A DNA stretch of 64,000 nt from Rhodococcus sp. CH91 (GCF_022554085.1 NZ_JAKFYR010000001.1:124001-188000), one strand, 5' to 3'. Positions 34,198-43,500 are shown, counted from the first letter of the stretch. Notes: generated by a model not told the origin, from the sequence alone. A program made the numbers and translations.

Positions 34198-34833
34198 ATG
34201 GACGACTTCTCGGATCGCCGACCGGCTCACGTGCTCGTGCTGCCCGGCGGGCGTCCGGTCGGCACCACACCGGCACGTCCGTGGCATCCGCCGCAGGTGC
34301 GTATGCGTCTGTTCGCCGGCGCGCTGCGTGGACGGCTGCGCAAGTACGGCATCGCGGTCGATCTGGTCGACTACCGCTATCGCGGGTGGAACGACGACCA
34401 CTTGAGTCCGGTGCGCGACGGCCTGCGGGCGATCGAGTCGGTGGTGCGGCGCCGCGGGGACGTGCGGATCGGTCTGGTCGGGCACGCGATGGGCGCACGG
34501 GCGGTCGCGCATCTCGCGGGCCAGCACGGAGTGGAGTCCCTCGTCGCCCTGGCGCCGTGGTGGCCCACCGACGACGCGGATCTGATTCCGGCCGGCCGGC
34601 ACCTGCTGGTCGCTCACGGCACGGAGGACACCCGCACCGACCCCCGGGCAGCGCAGAGTCAGGTGATGGCGGCGGGACAACGAGGGGTGCACGCGCGGTG
34701 GCGTCCGCTGCCCGGAGGTGGGCACTTCCTTCTCGCCGACCCACATTGGTGGGCCGACACGACTGCCGATTTCCTGACGTGCACACTGTCGGGGAAACCG
34801 ACCACGTGCCCCGGAGACGACCATGCATCCTGA
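34198..34833 (+). CDS. Alpha/beta hydrolase-fold protein lacking the nucleophile Ser
   Basis: A 211-residue protein with the order of an alpha/beta hydrolase: HVLVLPGG at the N-terminus, then GLVGHAMGARAVAHLA at the nucleophile elbow, LLVAHGTEDTRTDP (Asp region) and GGGHFLLADP (His region). The elbow normally reads GHSMG; here Ser is Ala, so ordinary esterase chemistry should be lost while the fold, Asp and His remain. The start at 34198 fits a leaderless transcript from the SigK-type promoter; ATG at 34189 is possible. The 3' end overlaps the DUF1365 gene by 11 bp. Confidence 0.82.
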   Translation: MDDFSDRRPAHVLVLPGGRPVGTTPARPWHPPQVRMRLFAGALRGRLRKYGIAVDLVDYRYRGWNDDHLSPVRDGLRAIESVVRRRGDVRIGLVGHAMGARAVAHLAGQHGVESLVALAPWWPTDDADLIPAGRHLLVAHGTEDTRTDPRAAQSQVMAAGQRGVHARWRPLPGGGHFLLADPHWWADTTADFLTCTLSGKPTTCPGDDHAS

Positions 34834-35446
34834 ACTCCCCCGAGCCGTCGCGATGATCGGCGACGACGTCGAGTTCCTGAACGGCCAGGGCATGCTCACG
34901 CCGGCGATCTATCGCACCTTCGTCCGCCATGCCCGGGGCTCCGCCGAGCGGCCCCTGCTCGAATATCACGGCTACAGCTGGATGGTGGATGTGGACGAGG
35001 CTCCCTCGTCGCCCTGGTGGCTGCGTACGCTCATGCGGTTCGAGCCGTGGGATCACTTCGCTGCCAGCGATTCCGATACCTTCCGCGGGCGGGTCGAGGA
35101 TCAGCTGGTGGCCGACGGCGTCCAGCCACCGCGGGGACGGATCACGGCCCTGCTCAACATCCGCCGTCTCGGTCTCGGGTCGGATCCGTTGAATCTGTTC
35201 TGGTGTCACGAGCAGGGCGGGGCGCTGGCCTACGTGGTCGCGGAGGTGCACACGCGCCGGAGCGGACCGCACTGTTACACGCTGAGATCGGACGAGATCG
35301 ACATCGTCACCCGGGCGGGCGACATGTTCGCGGTCTCGATCGCGCTCCGGCGTCCCGGTGTCCCGGTGTTCACCGCGACCGTCAGCGGCGAGCGGTTGCC
35401 CGTCGATCCGACCACAGTGTTGCGCGCACGGATGTGGATGGGGTGA
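34823..35446 (+). CDS. DUF1365-like protein, shortened
   Basis: A 207-residue protein that follows DUF1365 (as in M. tuberculosis Rv0448c): IYRTFVRHARGS, YHGYSWMVDVDE, RFEPWDHF, GRITALLNIRRLGLGSDPLNLFWCH and VVAEVHTR. The typical KxFYVSPF segment after the tyrosine-rich block is missing, and the usual C-terminal membrane-like part is cut at RARMWMG. It may be a reduced but retained form or an early pseudogene. In mycobacteria this gene sits in the sigK operon with a cyclopropane synthase and a flavoprotein, which are absent here. Confidence 0.75.
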   Translation: MHPELPRAVAMIGDDVEFLNGQGMLTPAIYRTFVRHARGSAERPLLEYHGYSWMVDVDEAPSSPWWLRTLMRFEPWDHFAASDSDTFRGRVEDQLVADGVQPPRGRITALLNIRRLGLGSDPLNLFWCHEQGGALAYVVAEVHTRRSGPHCYTLRSDEIDIVTRAGDMFAVSIALRRPGVPVFTATVSGERLPVDPTTVLRARMWMG

Positions 35447-35468
35447 CGGCGTGACCGGAACGGTTGCC

Positions 35469-35526
35469 TTGAGTGGAGGGAATGTCCCGGCTAGGCTTGC
35501 CCCCGATGAGCGGACTGAGCCGATGA
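35469..35526 (+). promoter_or_regulatory. SigA-like promoter and short leader ORF of sigK
   Basis: TTGAGT (35469-35474), 17 bp, TAGGCT (35492-35497) resembles a housekeeping promoter. Its predicted start is at about 35504, next to the ATG of a six-codon ORF (35506-35526, MSGLSR). The TGA of that ORF overlaps the sigK ATG (ATGA). sigK itself has no good ribosome site, so a leaderless mini-ORF could carry ribosomes onto sigK. Inference only. Confidence 0.45.
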
Positions 35527-36098
35527 CCGGCGTCGGAGGCCACACCGATACCCTCGGCGACCTGCTCGAGCGGGTGGCCCGACAAGACCCTACGGCCTTC
35601 GCCGAACTGTACGACGCCACGCGTGCACGCGTATTCGGCATGGTGCTGCGCGTACTCCGCGATCCCGGGTACAGCGAGGAAACCACCCAGGAGGTCTACC
35701 TGCAGGTGTGGCGGTCGGCGGGGAATTTCGATCCGCGCCAGGGTTCCGCGCTGGCGTGGATCATCACCCTCGCCCATCGGCGGGCCGTCGACCGGGTCCG
35801 CAGCGAGCAGTCCGGGGCCGACCGGGAGGCCCACTACGGCTCGAGGAACGTCGACGCGGCCTTCGACTCGGTGAGCGAGGAGGTCACCCAGCGCGACGCG
35901 CGTCGCCGGGTCAACGACTGCCTGGGTTCGCTCACGGAACTTCAACGCCGCTCCGTCGAGCTCGCCTACTACCGAGGGTTCACGTACAACGAAGTGGCAG
36001 AAGAACTTTCGTCTCCGTTACCGACAGTGAAGTCGCGTATCCGGGACGGTCTGAAACGACTGAAGAATTGTCTGGGGGTGACCGTCGATGGCGAATGA
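35523..36098 (+). CDS. sigK: ECF sigma factor SigK
   Basis: A 191-residue ECF sigma factor that tracks M. tuberculosis SigK closely: FAELYDATRARVFGM, LRDPGYSEETTQEVYLQVWR, QGSALAWIITLAHRRAVDRVR, then sigma-4 with ELAYYRGFTYNEVAEEL and TVKSRIRDGLKRLKNCL. It has exactly two cysteines, Cys133 and Cys183, the same positions I recall for the redox-sensitive disulfide in the M. tuberculosis protein. Oxidation state would tune release from RskA. Its stop overlaps rskA by 11 bp. The start is ATG at 35523; upstream in-frame sequence lacks similarity. Confidence 0.95.
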   Translation: MTGVGGHTDTLGDLLERVARQDPTAFAELYDATRARVFGMVLRVLRDPGYSEETTQEVYLQVWRSAGNFDPRQGSALAWIITLAHRRAVDRVRSEQSGADREAHYGSRNVDAAFDSVSEEVTQRDARRRVNDCLGSLTELQRRSVELAYYRGFTYNEVAEELSSPLPTVKSRIRDGLKRLKNCLGVTVDGE

Positions 36099-36885
36099 GA
36101 CGAACGATTCCTCTCACGATCTGCTCGACATGGCGCCCGGTTTCGCACTGGACATCGTCGCGCCCGGCGAACGCCGGGAGATCGCCGACCGCCTCGCAGA
36201 GGCCGATCCGGAGGTGGCCGAACGGTTCACCACCGAGGTCCGCGAGATCCACGAGACTCTCGCGGCCATGTCGGCGGGTACCGCGACCGAGCCCCCGCCC
36301 GAACTCAGGGTGCGACTGCTCGACCTCGTCCGTGCCGAACTCACCGCGAAGACGTCCACCGAGGATCGGCAGGAAACCGGTTCACCGGAGTCCGTGGAGG
36401 ACGACGCTGTCACCCCGCCCGTCTCGCTCGACGAGCGACGCCGGGGACGTCGGCGCAACTTCCTGCTCGCCGCGGCGGCGGCCGTGATCGTGGCGATCGG
36501 CGGTGTCGTGGTGGCCGGCCAGTGGTCGACCGAATCGGCACCGGCCACGAGCGAACGGGTCTTCGCTGCCGAGGACGTACGAACCTCCTCGGGTGTCCTC
36601 GAAGGGGGCGGCACCGCGACCGTGGTGTTCTCCAAAGAGGCGGACGCCGGTGTCCTGGTGATGAACAACGTCGCACCGCCGGCCGAGGGAAGCGTCTACC
36701 AGATGTGGCTGCTCGGGCCGGACGGTGCGCAGGCGGCGGGCACGATGACACCGGAGGACGTCGCACCGTCGACGACCGCGGTGCTCGAGGACATCTCCGG
36801 GGCCACCGCTCTGGGCTTCAGCGTGGAGCCGGCGGGCGGATCGACGGAGCCGAGTGCGATCTTCGCTCAACTCCCACTCGGTTGA
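36088..36885 (+). CDS. rskA: Anti-sigma-K factor RskA
   Basis: A 265-residue membrane anti-sigma factor. The cytoplasmic sigma-binding part spans 1 to about 115 (LDMAPGFALDIVAPGERREIADRL), one transmembrane helix lies at about 124-144 (FLLAAAAAVIVAIGGVVVAG), and an extracytoplasmic RskA domain follows (VYQMWLLGPDGAQAAGTM, LGFSVEPAGGS). It holds SigK inactive at the membrane until proteolysis or redox change. Gene overlap with sigK gives balanced synthesis. Convergent with the next gene after 22 bp. Confidence 0.94.
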   Translation: MANETNDSSHDLLDMAPGFALDIVAPGERREIADRLAEADPEVAERFTTEVREIHETLAAMSAGTATEPPPELRVRLLDLVRAELTAKTSTEDRQETGSPESVEDDAVTPPVSLDERRRGRRRNFLLAAAAAVIVAIGGVVVAGQWSTESAPATSERVFAAEDVRTSSGVLEGGGTATVVFSKEADAGVLVMNNVAPPAEGSVYQMWLLGPDGAQAAGTMTPEDVAPSTTAVLEDISGATALGFSVEPAGGSTEPSAIFAQLPLG

Positions 36886-36907
36886 CATGTCTCCGGCAAC
36901 GCTCGCT

Positions 36908-37684
36908 TCATCGACGGAAGCCGATGACGACCGTGGCGTCGAATTCCGGAGAGACCCGGGTGACCGGATCGAGGCCGGTGCGGGACATGAGATCCTCCAC
37001 CGCGAAGGACTGCGCCGCAGCCGACTCGACGAGCAGCGCACCGCCGTCGGCCAGCCACCGGACGCCGTCCGCCGCGAGCCGGCGGTGGATGTCGAGGCCG
37101 TCGATCCCGCCGTCGAGCGCGAGCCGGGGTTCGCTGCACCGTGCCTCGCGCGGCATCGATCCGATCGCCGCGGACGGTACGTAGGGGGCGTTGGCCACCA
37201 TCACGTCGATGCGGCCCCGCAGCCTTCCGGGCAGCGGGGCGCACAGGTCTCCCTCGAACACGTGGTCCGCGGGCAGGTTGAGTCGCGCGCAGTCGACCGC
37301 CACGGGGTCGATATCCACCGCGTAGATCTCGCACGACTCGACGGCATTCGCGATCGACGCCCCGATCGCACCGGATCCACAGCACATGTCGACGATCACG
37401 GCGCCGGGCGCAGCGAGCTCGATCGCGCAGTGGGCAAGATATTCGGTGCGCCGCCGGGGCACGAACACTCCCGGCCGTACCGCGATGCGGTCACCGCGGA
37501 AGGAGACCCAGCCCAGCACGTGTTCGAGCGGCTCGCCGGCGACCCTCCGCGCGACGAGCCGTTCCAGGTCGGGGGGCGTGCGAGCGGCCTCGGCGAGCAG
37601 CTGCGCCTCCTGCTCGGCGAACACGCATCCGGCTGCACGCAGCGTGGTGACGATGTCGGCTCGGGCCTGGTGGGCGGAGACCAT
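36908..37684 (-). CDS. PrmC-related protein-glutamine methyltransferase-like
   Basis: A 258-residue SAM methyltransferase of the PrmC/HemK relatives annotated as putative protein N(5)-glutamine methyltransferases. It has the N-terminal helical domain (RVAGEPLEHVLGWVSFRGDRI), PGVFVPRRRTEYLA, the SAM motif VIVDMCCGSGAIGASI and AVDIDPVAVDCARLN. The catalytic NPPY of true PrmC is NAPYVP here. That change and the double Cys in the SAM motif mark this sub-family. The substrate could be a release factor or another protein. It lies 39 bp from the MarR gene on the same strand. Confidence 0.85.
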   Translation of the reverse strand: MVSAHQARADIVTTLRAAGCVFAEQEAQLLAEAARTPPDLERLVARRVAGEPLEHVLGWVSFRGDRIAVRPGVFVPRRRTEYLAHCAIELAAPGAVIVDMCCGSGAIGASIANAVESCEIYAVDIDPVAVDCARLNLPADHVFEGDLCAPLPGRLRGRIDVMVANAPYVPSAAIGSMPREARCSEPRLALDGGIDGLDIHRRLAADGVRWLADGGALLVESAAAQSFAVEDLMSRTGLDPVTRVSPEFDATVVIGFRR

Positions 37685-37723
37685 GAGGCACCCTACCGCG
37701 CACGCATGCGGGGTATCGGCAGC

Positions 37724-38272
37724 TCACATCCCGTCGAGGGATGGAACCCCGCCGCTGCGGGTATCCGCCCTCCGGCTGTGACGGGTATCCGCCCTCCGGC
37801 CGGGCCGGATATCCGGACCGCTGTCACGAGGGGTGTTGTGGGAACGGACGATCTCGAGCAGGAGCCGGCGCAGGGCCGCCGGATCGGACACCGCCACGGG
37901 CGAGTCACCGTCGGCCGCGTCGTCGCGCTCGAGTTCGATCACCCGCCGGTACGCCTCCACACCCGAGGGCGTGATCTCCACCCGCATCCGGCGTTCGTCC
38001 TCGGGGTCGACCGTCCGGGTGACGAAGCCGCCGCGCACCAGATGATCGACGGTCCGGCTCATGGTCTGATCCGTCACCCGGCAGGCACGCGCCATCTGCC
38101 GTTGAGACAACGGAGCGTGGGCCACCGCGTGCAGGGCGATCACCCCCGCATGGGTGAGCCCCCGCCGACGCAGCGACTGTTCCCAGGCCTGTTCGACGAG
38201 CCTGGCCGCCGTGGACAGCAAGCGGCCGGTGGGCCACTCGTCGAGGTCGTCTCCTCCCCCATCGTTCAGCAC
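37724..38272 (-). CDS. MarR-family regulator
   Basis: A 182-residue winged-helix regulator: LTHAGVIALHAVAHAPLSQRQMARACRVTDQTMSRTVDHL, then GGFVTRTVDPEDERRMRVEIT. The C-terminal tail (about 150-182) is made of short Arg/Asp repeats (RRADTR twice) encoded by a 24-bp-period repeat and probably adds no fold. It is divergent from an MMPL transporter gene with a palindrome over its GTG start, so it most likely represses that transporter and itself. Confidence 0.88.
   Translation of the reverse strand: MLNDGGGDDLDEWPTGRLLSTAARLVEQAWEQSLRRRGLTHAGVIALHAVAHAPLSQRQMARACRVTDQTMSRTVDHLVRGGFVTRTVDPEDERRMRVEITPSGVEAYRRVIELERDDAADGDSPVAVSDPAALRRLLLEIVRSHNTPRDSGPDIRPGRRADTRHSRRADTRSGGVPSLDGM
37758..37800. 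repeat. 19-bp repeat in the 3' end of the MarR gene
   Basis: CGGGTATCCGCCCTCCGGC occurs at 37758-37776 and 37782-37800, with a degenerate third copy to about 37816. The period is 24 bp, so the reading frame is kept and a hexapeptide is repeated in the protein tail. Confidence 0.8.
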
Positions 38273-38278
38273 GCTGAA
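38265..38278. promoter_or_regulatory. MarR operator-like palindrome
   Basis: TTCAGC, 2 bp, GCTGAA: perfect 6-bp arms covering the GTG start of the MarR gene and lying 41 bp before the divergent MMPL start. The place and form fit an autoregulatory MarR site controlling both genes. Confidence 0.6.
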
Positions 38279-38318
38279 TAATCTAGATCCGGATCATCCG
38301 CTCACGCCAGGAGGAATC

Positions 38319-40433
38319 TTGAGCACTGCTACCGAGCCCCCACGCAGAACCAGCCGATGGCGGTGGCTGCTGCCCGCCCTGTTGCTCATCGCGTGGCTCG
38401 TGGCCGCCGGTGGCGGCGGCCCGTTCGCCGGCAAGCTCAGCGAAGTGGCATCGACCGATGCGAGTTCGTTCCTTCCCGCTTCTGCCGAATCCACCCGCGC
38501 CGACGAGCTGTACGCCCAGTTCAACGAAAGCGAGTTCATCCCCGCGATCGTCGTCGCCGAGCGCGAGGGTGGCATCACCGACCAGGATCTCGCCTTCCTG
38601 GCGACCGAGTCCGCGGGACCCCCGCCGATCCCGTCCGAGGACGGTGCAGCGGCGCAGATGATCGTTCCGCTCGACGCCTCCGGGGAGGTGCAGGATTCCG
38701 TCGAAGAACTCCGCACCGCACTCGAGGCCGCACCGGAGGGGCTGACCGTCTACGTCACCGGTCCGGCCGGGCAGGCAGCCGATCTGTCGTCGGCATTCGG
38801 CGGCATCGACGGGCTGCTGCTGCTCGTCGCCGGCGGTGTCGTCCTGGTCATCCTCGTGGTGGTCTACCGCAGCCCGATCCTGCCGTTCGTCGTCATCCTC
38901 TCGGCGCTGTTCGCCCTCGCGCTCGCCAGCCTGCTCGTCTACGTGCTCGCCGACGCCGGAGCGATCGCCCTCAACGGCCAGAGCCAGGGCATCATGTTCA
39001 TCCTCGTGTTCGGTGCGGCCACCGACTATGCGCTGCTGCTGGTCTCCCGGTACCGCGAGGAACTGCGACTGCAGCAGGACAAGTACGCCGCGATGCGCAG
39101 CGCTCTGCGCGGCTCGATCGAACCGATCTCGGCGTCGGCCGGCACCGTCATCCTCGGTGTGCTGTGCCTGTTGCTGTCCGACCTGAACTCCAACCGTGGT
39201 CTCGGCCCGGTCGCCGCCATCGGTATCGCCACCTCGTTCCTGGCTTCGGTGACCTTCCTGCCCGCTGCCCTCGTCCTCCTCGGCCGCGCGGCGTTCTGGC
39301 CCACCCGCCCGCGCTACGACGCGAACGCCGACGTGAACGACATGCAGCAGTCGCACAAGCTGTGGGGCCGGGTCGCTGCCTTCGTCGGTTCGAAGCCGCG
39401 GCCCATCTGGATCGTGTGCAGCCTCGTGCTCGTCGCCTTCGCTGTACTCGCACCGCAGTTCAAGGCCTCCGGTGTCGCGTCCTCGGATGTCTTCCTGCTG
39501 CAGACCGATTCGAAGTCCGGCCAGGAGGTGCTCGGTGAGCACTTCGACGCCGGCACCGGCTCGCCCAGCATCGTCGTCGCCCGCGAGGGCTCTCTCGACG
39601 GTGTGCTCCGCGCCGCCGAAGGCGTCGAGGGTGTCACGACCGTCCAGCCCGTCCCCGGCCCCGACGGCGCGCCCCGGGTCGTCGACGGCCTGGTCGCGGT
39701 ACAGGCCACCCTGTCGGATCCGGCCGACTCGCTCGCTGCCGAGCAGACGGTCGAACGCCTCCGCGAGGCGGTGCACGCCGTGCCCGGGTCCGAGGCACTC
39801 GTCGGTGGCCCGACCGCCGTCGACCTCGACACCAAGGACACCGCGACCCGCGACCGTACCGTCATCATCCCGGCCGTGACACTCGTGGTCCTGCTGGTGC
39901 TGATCGTCCTGCTGCGTGCGCTCGTCGCCCCGATCCTGTTGATGATCACCGTGATCGTGTCGTTCGCCGCCACGCTCGGCGTGTCGTCCCTGCTGTTCAA
40001 CCACGTGTTCGGGTTCCCCGGCGCCGACCCGGTGGTGCCCCTGTTCGGGTTCGTCTTCCTCGTGGCATTGGGCATCGACTACAACATCTTCCTCATGACC
40101 CGTGTCCGGGAGGAGACGAAGAAGGTCGGGACACGTGCGGGCACGCTGCGGGCACTGACCGTCACCGGCGGTGTCATCACGTCCGCCGGCGTGGTTCTCG
40201 CCGCGACGTTCTCGGCGCTGGCGGTGATCCCGCTGCTGTTCCTGGCGCAGCTCGCGTTCATCGTCGCCTTCGGCGTGTTGCTCGACGCGCTGCTCGTGCG
40301 GTCGCTGGTCGTGCCCGCGTTGACCATCGATATCGGGAAGAAGGTCTGGTGGCCGAGCCGGCTGGCCCGCACCGAGCCGTCCGAGCCTGATGCCCCGGCC
40401 GATGTCGCGACCGCGGGAACACCGCGCTCGTAG
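38319..40433 (+). CDS. MMPL-family RND transporter
   Basis: A 704-residue transporter with the two-fold RND layout: an N-terminal helix, an extracytoplasmic loop (about 45-160), helices 2-6 including GIMFILVFGAATDYALLLVSRYREEL, a second loop, and helices 8-12 with FLVALGIDYNIFLMTRVREE. GAATDYALL and GIDYNIF carry the proton-relay Asp-Tyr pairs of MMPL proteins. Likely exports lipids or toxic hydrophobic compounds. I choose TTG at 38319, preceded by AGGAGG, because the preceding frame overlaps the MarR operator and has no similarity. Confidence 0.92.
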   Translation: MSTATEPPRRTSRWRWLLPALLLIAWLVAAGGGGPFAGKLSEVASTDASSFLPASAESTRADELYAQFNESEFIPAIVVAEREGGITDQDLAFLATESAGPPPIPSEDGAAAQMIVPLDASGEVQDSVEELRTALEAAPEGLTVYVTGPAGQAADLSSAFGGIDGLLLLVAGGVVLVILVVVYRSPILPFVVILSALFALALASLLVYVLADAGAIALNGQSQGIMFILVFGAATDYALLLVSRYREELRLQQDKYAAMRSALRGSIEPISASAGTVILGVLCLLLSDLNSNRGLGPVAAIGIATSFLASVTFLPAALVLLGRAAFWPTRPRYDANADVNDMQQSHKLWGRVAAFVGSKPRPIWIVCSLVLVAFAVLAPQFKASGVASSDVFLLQTDSKSGQEVLGEHFDAGTGSPSIVVAREGSLDGVLRAAEGVEGVTTVQPVPGPDGAPRVVDGLVAVQATLSDPADSLAAEQTVERLREAVHAVPGSEALVGGPTAVDLDTKDTATRDRTVIIPAVTLVVLLVLIVLLRALVAPILLMITVIVSFAATLGVSSLLFNHVFGFPGADPVVPLFGFVFLVALGIDYNIFLMTRVREETKKVGTRAGTLRALTVTGGVITSAGVVLAATFSALAVIPLLFLAQLAFIVAFGVLLDALLVRSLVVPALTIDIGKKVWWPSRLARTEPSEPDAPADVATAGTPRS

Positions 40434-40457
40434 CTGTAGCTCGTAGCCGCACGGACG

Positions 40458-40497
40458 ACGGCCGCGGGACGGAAGGTGTGATCCGTCCCGCGGCCGT
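40458..40497 (+). terminator. Terminator after MMPL gene
   Basis: A perfect 16-bp stem (40458-40473 and 40482-40497) with an 8-nt loop begins 25 bp after the stop, followed by a short pyrimidine-rich run. It isolates the MMPL unit from lysX. Confidence 0.82.
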
Positions 40498-40539
40498 TCT
40501 CCCGACAGTTGCCGTCTTTGCCCGTTACCGTTCTATGTC

Positions 40540-43500
40540 ATGTCTGCGGATCTCACCGCTCCTGCCGAGCGCCCTCCGGCGGAGGACGAGCGACGGACCT
40601 CGCGGCCGTCGGTGACCGACCGTATCGACGGGCGCCTGTCCGCCGTGCCGCACATCGTCGGCCTGACCCTCGGCATCTACGCGATCGCGATGGCGTTGTG
40701 GTCGATCTCCCCCACCCTGCGCTACTGGATCCACACACCACGCGAGTACGTCGACGAGTACTACTTCGATGCTCCCGACACGAGCCTGTCGTTCGCCCTC
40801 GTCCTGGGTCTGCTCGCCGGCGCGATCGCCGGACGCAAGCGCATCGCATGGTGGATCCTGACGATCTATCTCGGCGGCTTCGCGATCACCAATCTCGTCA
40901 TGGCCATCGCGGACCGGGATCCGAACCATCTGGCCGCGCTGATCGTCCATCTGGCCGTCGTCGCGCTGTTACTGCTGTCCTATCCCGAATTCCGCACCCG
41001 GGTTCGGCGTGGAAACGTCTGGGCCGCACTCGGTGTGCTCGTCGGGGGCCTTGCCGTCGGGACACTGCTCGGCTGGGGGCTGGTGGAACTGTTCCCCGGC
41101 AGTCTCCCGTCCGCCGATCGGTTCCTGTGGGCGTTCAACCGTGTCACCGCCCTGTCGTTCATCGACAACGACCAGTTCGGCGGCCGCCCGCACGGACTGG
41201 TCAACACCCTCCTCGGGCTGTTCGGCGCCCTGGCGCTCCTCGCCGCCGTCGTGGTCCTGTTCCGCTCGCAACGAGCGAGCAACGCACTGACCGGCAGCGA
41301 CGAATCGGCCATCCGGGGACTGCTCACCTACGGCGACGACTCGCTCGGCTACTTCGCGACCCGCCGGGACAAGGCCGTCGTGTTCGCGCCCAGCGGCAAG
41401 GCAGCGGTGACCTACCGTGTCGAGCTCGGCGTATGCCTCGCGAGCGGCGATCCGATCGGCAATCCCGAGGCGTGGCCGCATGCGATCGACGAATGGCTCG
41501 CGCTGACACGCGCCTACGGATGGACACCCGCGGTGATGGGTGCGAGCGAGGACGGAGCGACGGCGTATCACCGCGCCGGTCTGAACGCACTGCAACTCGG
41601 CGACGAGGCAGTCCTGCACACCCGGGAATTCACCCTCACCGGACGCGACATGCGGCCCGTGCGCCAGGCGGTCAACCGAGCCCGCAAACACGGTGTGACG
41701 GCACGCATCATGCGTCACCGCGACCTGTCGCCCGCGGAGACGGCGGCGGTGATCCGGCGCGCCGACGCGTGGCGCGACACCGAGGACGAGCGCGGATTCT
41801 CCATGGCGCTCGGCCGACTCGGTGATCCGCTCGACGGGGACTGCCTGCTCGTCGAAGCGGTCGTGGACGACCGGGTGGTCGCGATGCTCTCGTTCGTTCC
41901 GTGGGGGAAGGACGGCGTGTCCCTGGACCTCATGCGCCGCGACCCGCAGGCTCCCAACGGGGTCGTCGAACTCATGGTGTCCGACCTCGCCTCGCGTAGC
42001 GCCGAATTCGACATCGAGCGGATCTCGTTGAACTTCGCGGTCTTCCGGTCGGTGTTCGAAGAGGGCGCGAAGATCGGCGCCGGGCCGATCCTCCGGTTGT
42101 GGCGGTCGATCCTGCTCTTCTTCTCCCGGTGGTGGCAGCTCGAGGCGCTGTACCGCTCCAACGTCAAGTACCATCCCGAATGGGTTCCGCGTTTTCTGTG
42201 TTTCCGCGACAACCGCCTCATCCCGCGTGTCGCACTCGCCGCGGCGATCGCCGAAGGATTCCTCGCGCTCCCGACCTTCGGCCGCCGGAACACCCGGACC
42301 CACACCGGAACGCATTCGTCGTTCCCCGAGAACCAGGAAGCCGCGGTCGCGCTGCACGACGACGGCAGCGCTCCCGACAGTATGACCGGAGACACCGCCG
42401 CGGGGGCGGCGCACACCCGGCAGCTTCCGGAACAGGTCCAGGTGCGTATGGAGACACTGCACCGGATCGTCGAACACGGGGTGGATCCCTATCCGGTCGC
42501 CCACCCACCGACCCACACCGCAGCAGAGGCCGCGAGCGCGAAGGCCGGCACCGAGGTGGTCGTGGCCGGCCGTCTGCTGCGGATCCGCGATTTCGGTGGA
42601 GTGCTGTTCGCGGTGGTGCGCGACTGGTCGGGCGACATCCAGATCCTCGTCGACCGCCGGCGGGTCGAGGGACGGCGCTTCCTGTTCGATCTCGGCGATC
42701 TCGTGGAGGTCTCCGGCACGATGGGTCGCAGCCGTACCGGGGAGATATCGGTGCTCGCCGATTCGTGGCGCATCGACGGCAAGTGCCTGCATCCGCTGCC
42801 CGACAAGTATCACGGTCTCGTCGATCCCGAAGCCCGGGTACGGCAACGCTATCTGCACCTCGCGATCGACGCCGGAGCGCGCGGGCATCTCGCGGCGCGC
42901 AGTGCCGTCGTGCGGTCGTTGCGCGACGAACTCCAGGCTCGTGGATATCTGGAGGTCGAGACACCGATCCTGCAGTCCGTGCACGGTGGCGCGAACGCGG
43001 CACCGTTCATCACACACATCAACGCCTACGACGCCGATCTGTATCTGCGCATCGCTCCCGAGCTGTATCTGAAGAGACTGTGCGTGGCGGGCATGGCGAA
43101 GGTCTTCGAGATCGGGCGGGTGTTCCGCAACGAGGGTGCGGACTTCAAACACAACCCGGAGTTCACGATCCTCGAGGCGTACGAGGCGCACAGCGACTAC
43201 GAGAAGATGCGTGTCATGGCTCGCGAGCTGATCCAGGCCGCGGCCCGTGCGGCACACGGACGCGAGGTCATCCTGCGGCCCGGCCCCGACGGCAGTCCGG
43301 TCGAGGTCGACATCTCCGGCGAATGGCCCGTGAAGACCTTCCACGATGCGATCTCGGAGGCACTCGGCACGTTCGTCGATGCGCAGACACCCGTCGCGGT
43401 GTTGCGCCGCCTCTGCGACGAGCACGAGATCCCCTACAACCCGGCCTGGGACGCCGGTGCCACCGCGCAGGAGATGTACGAGCATCTCGTGGAGTCGCGG

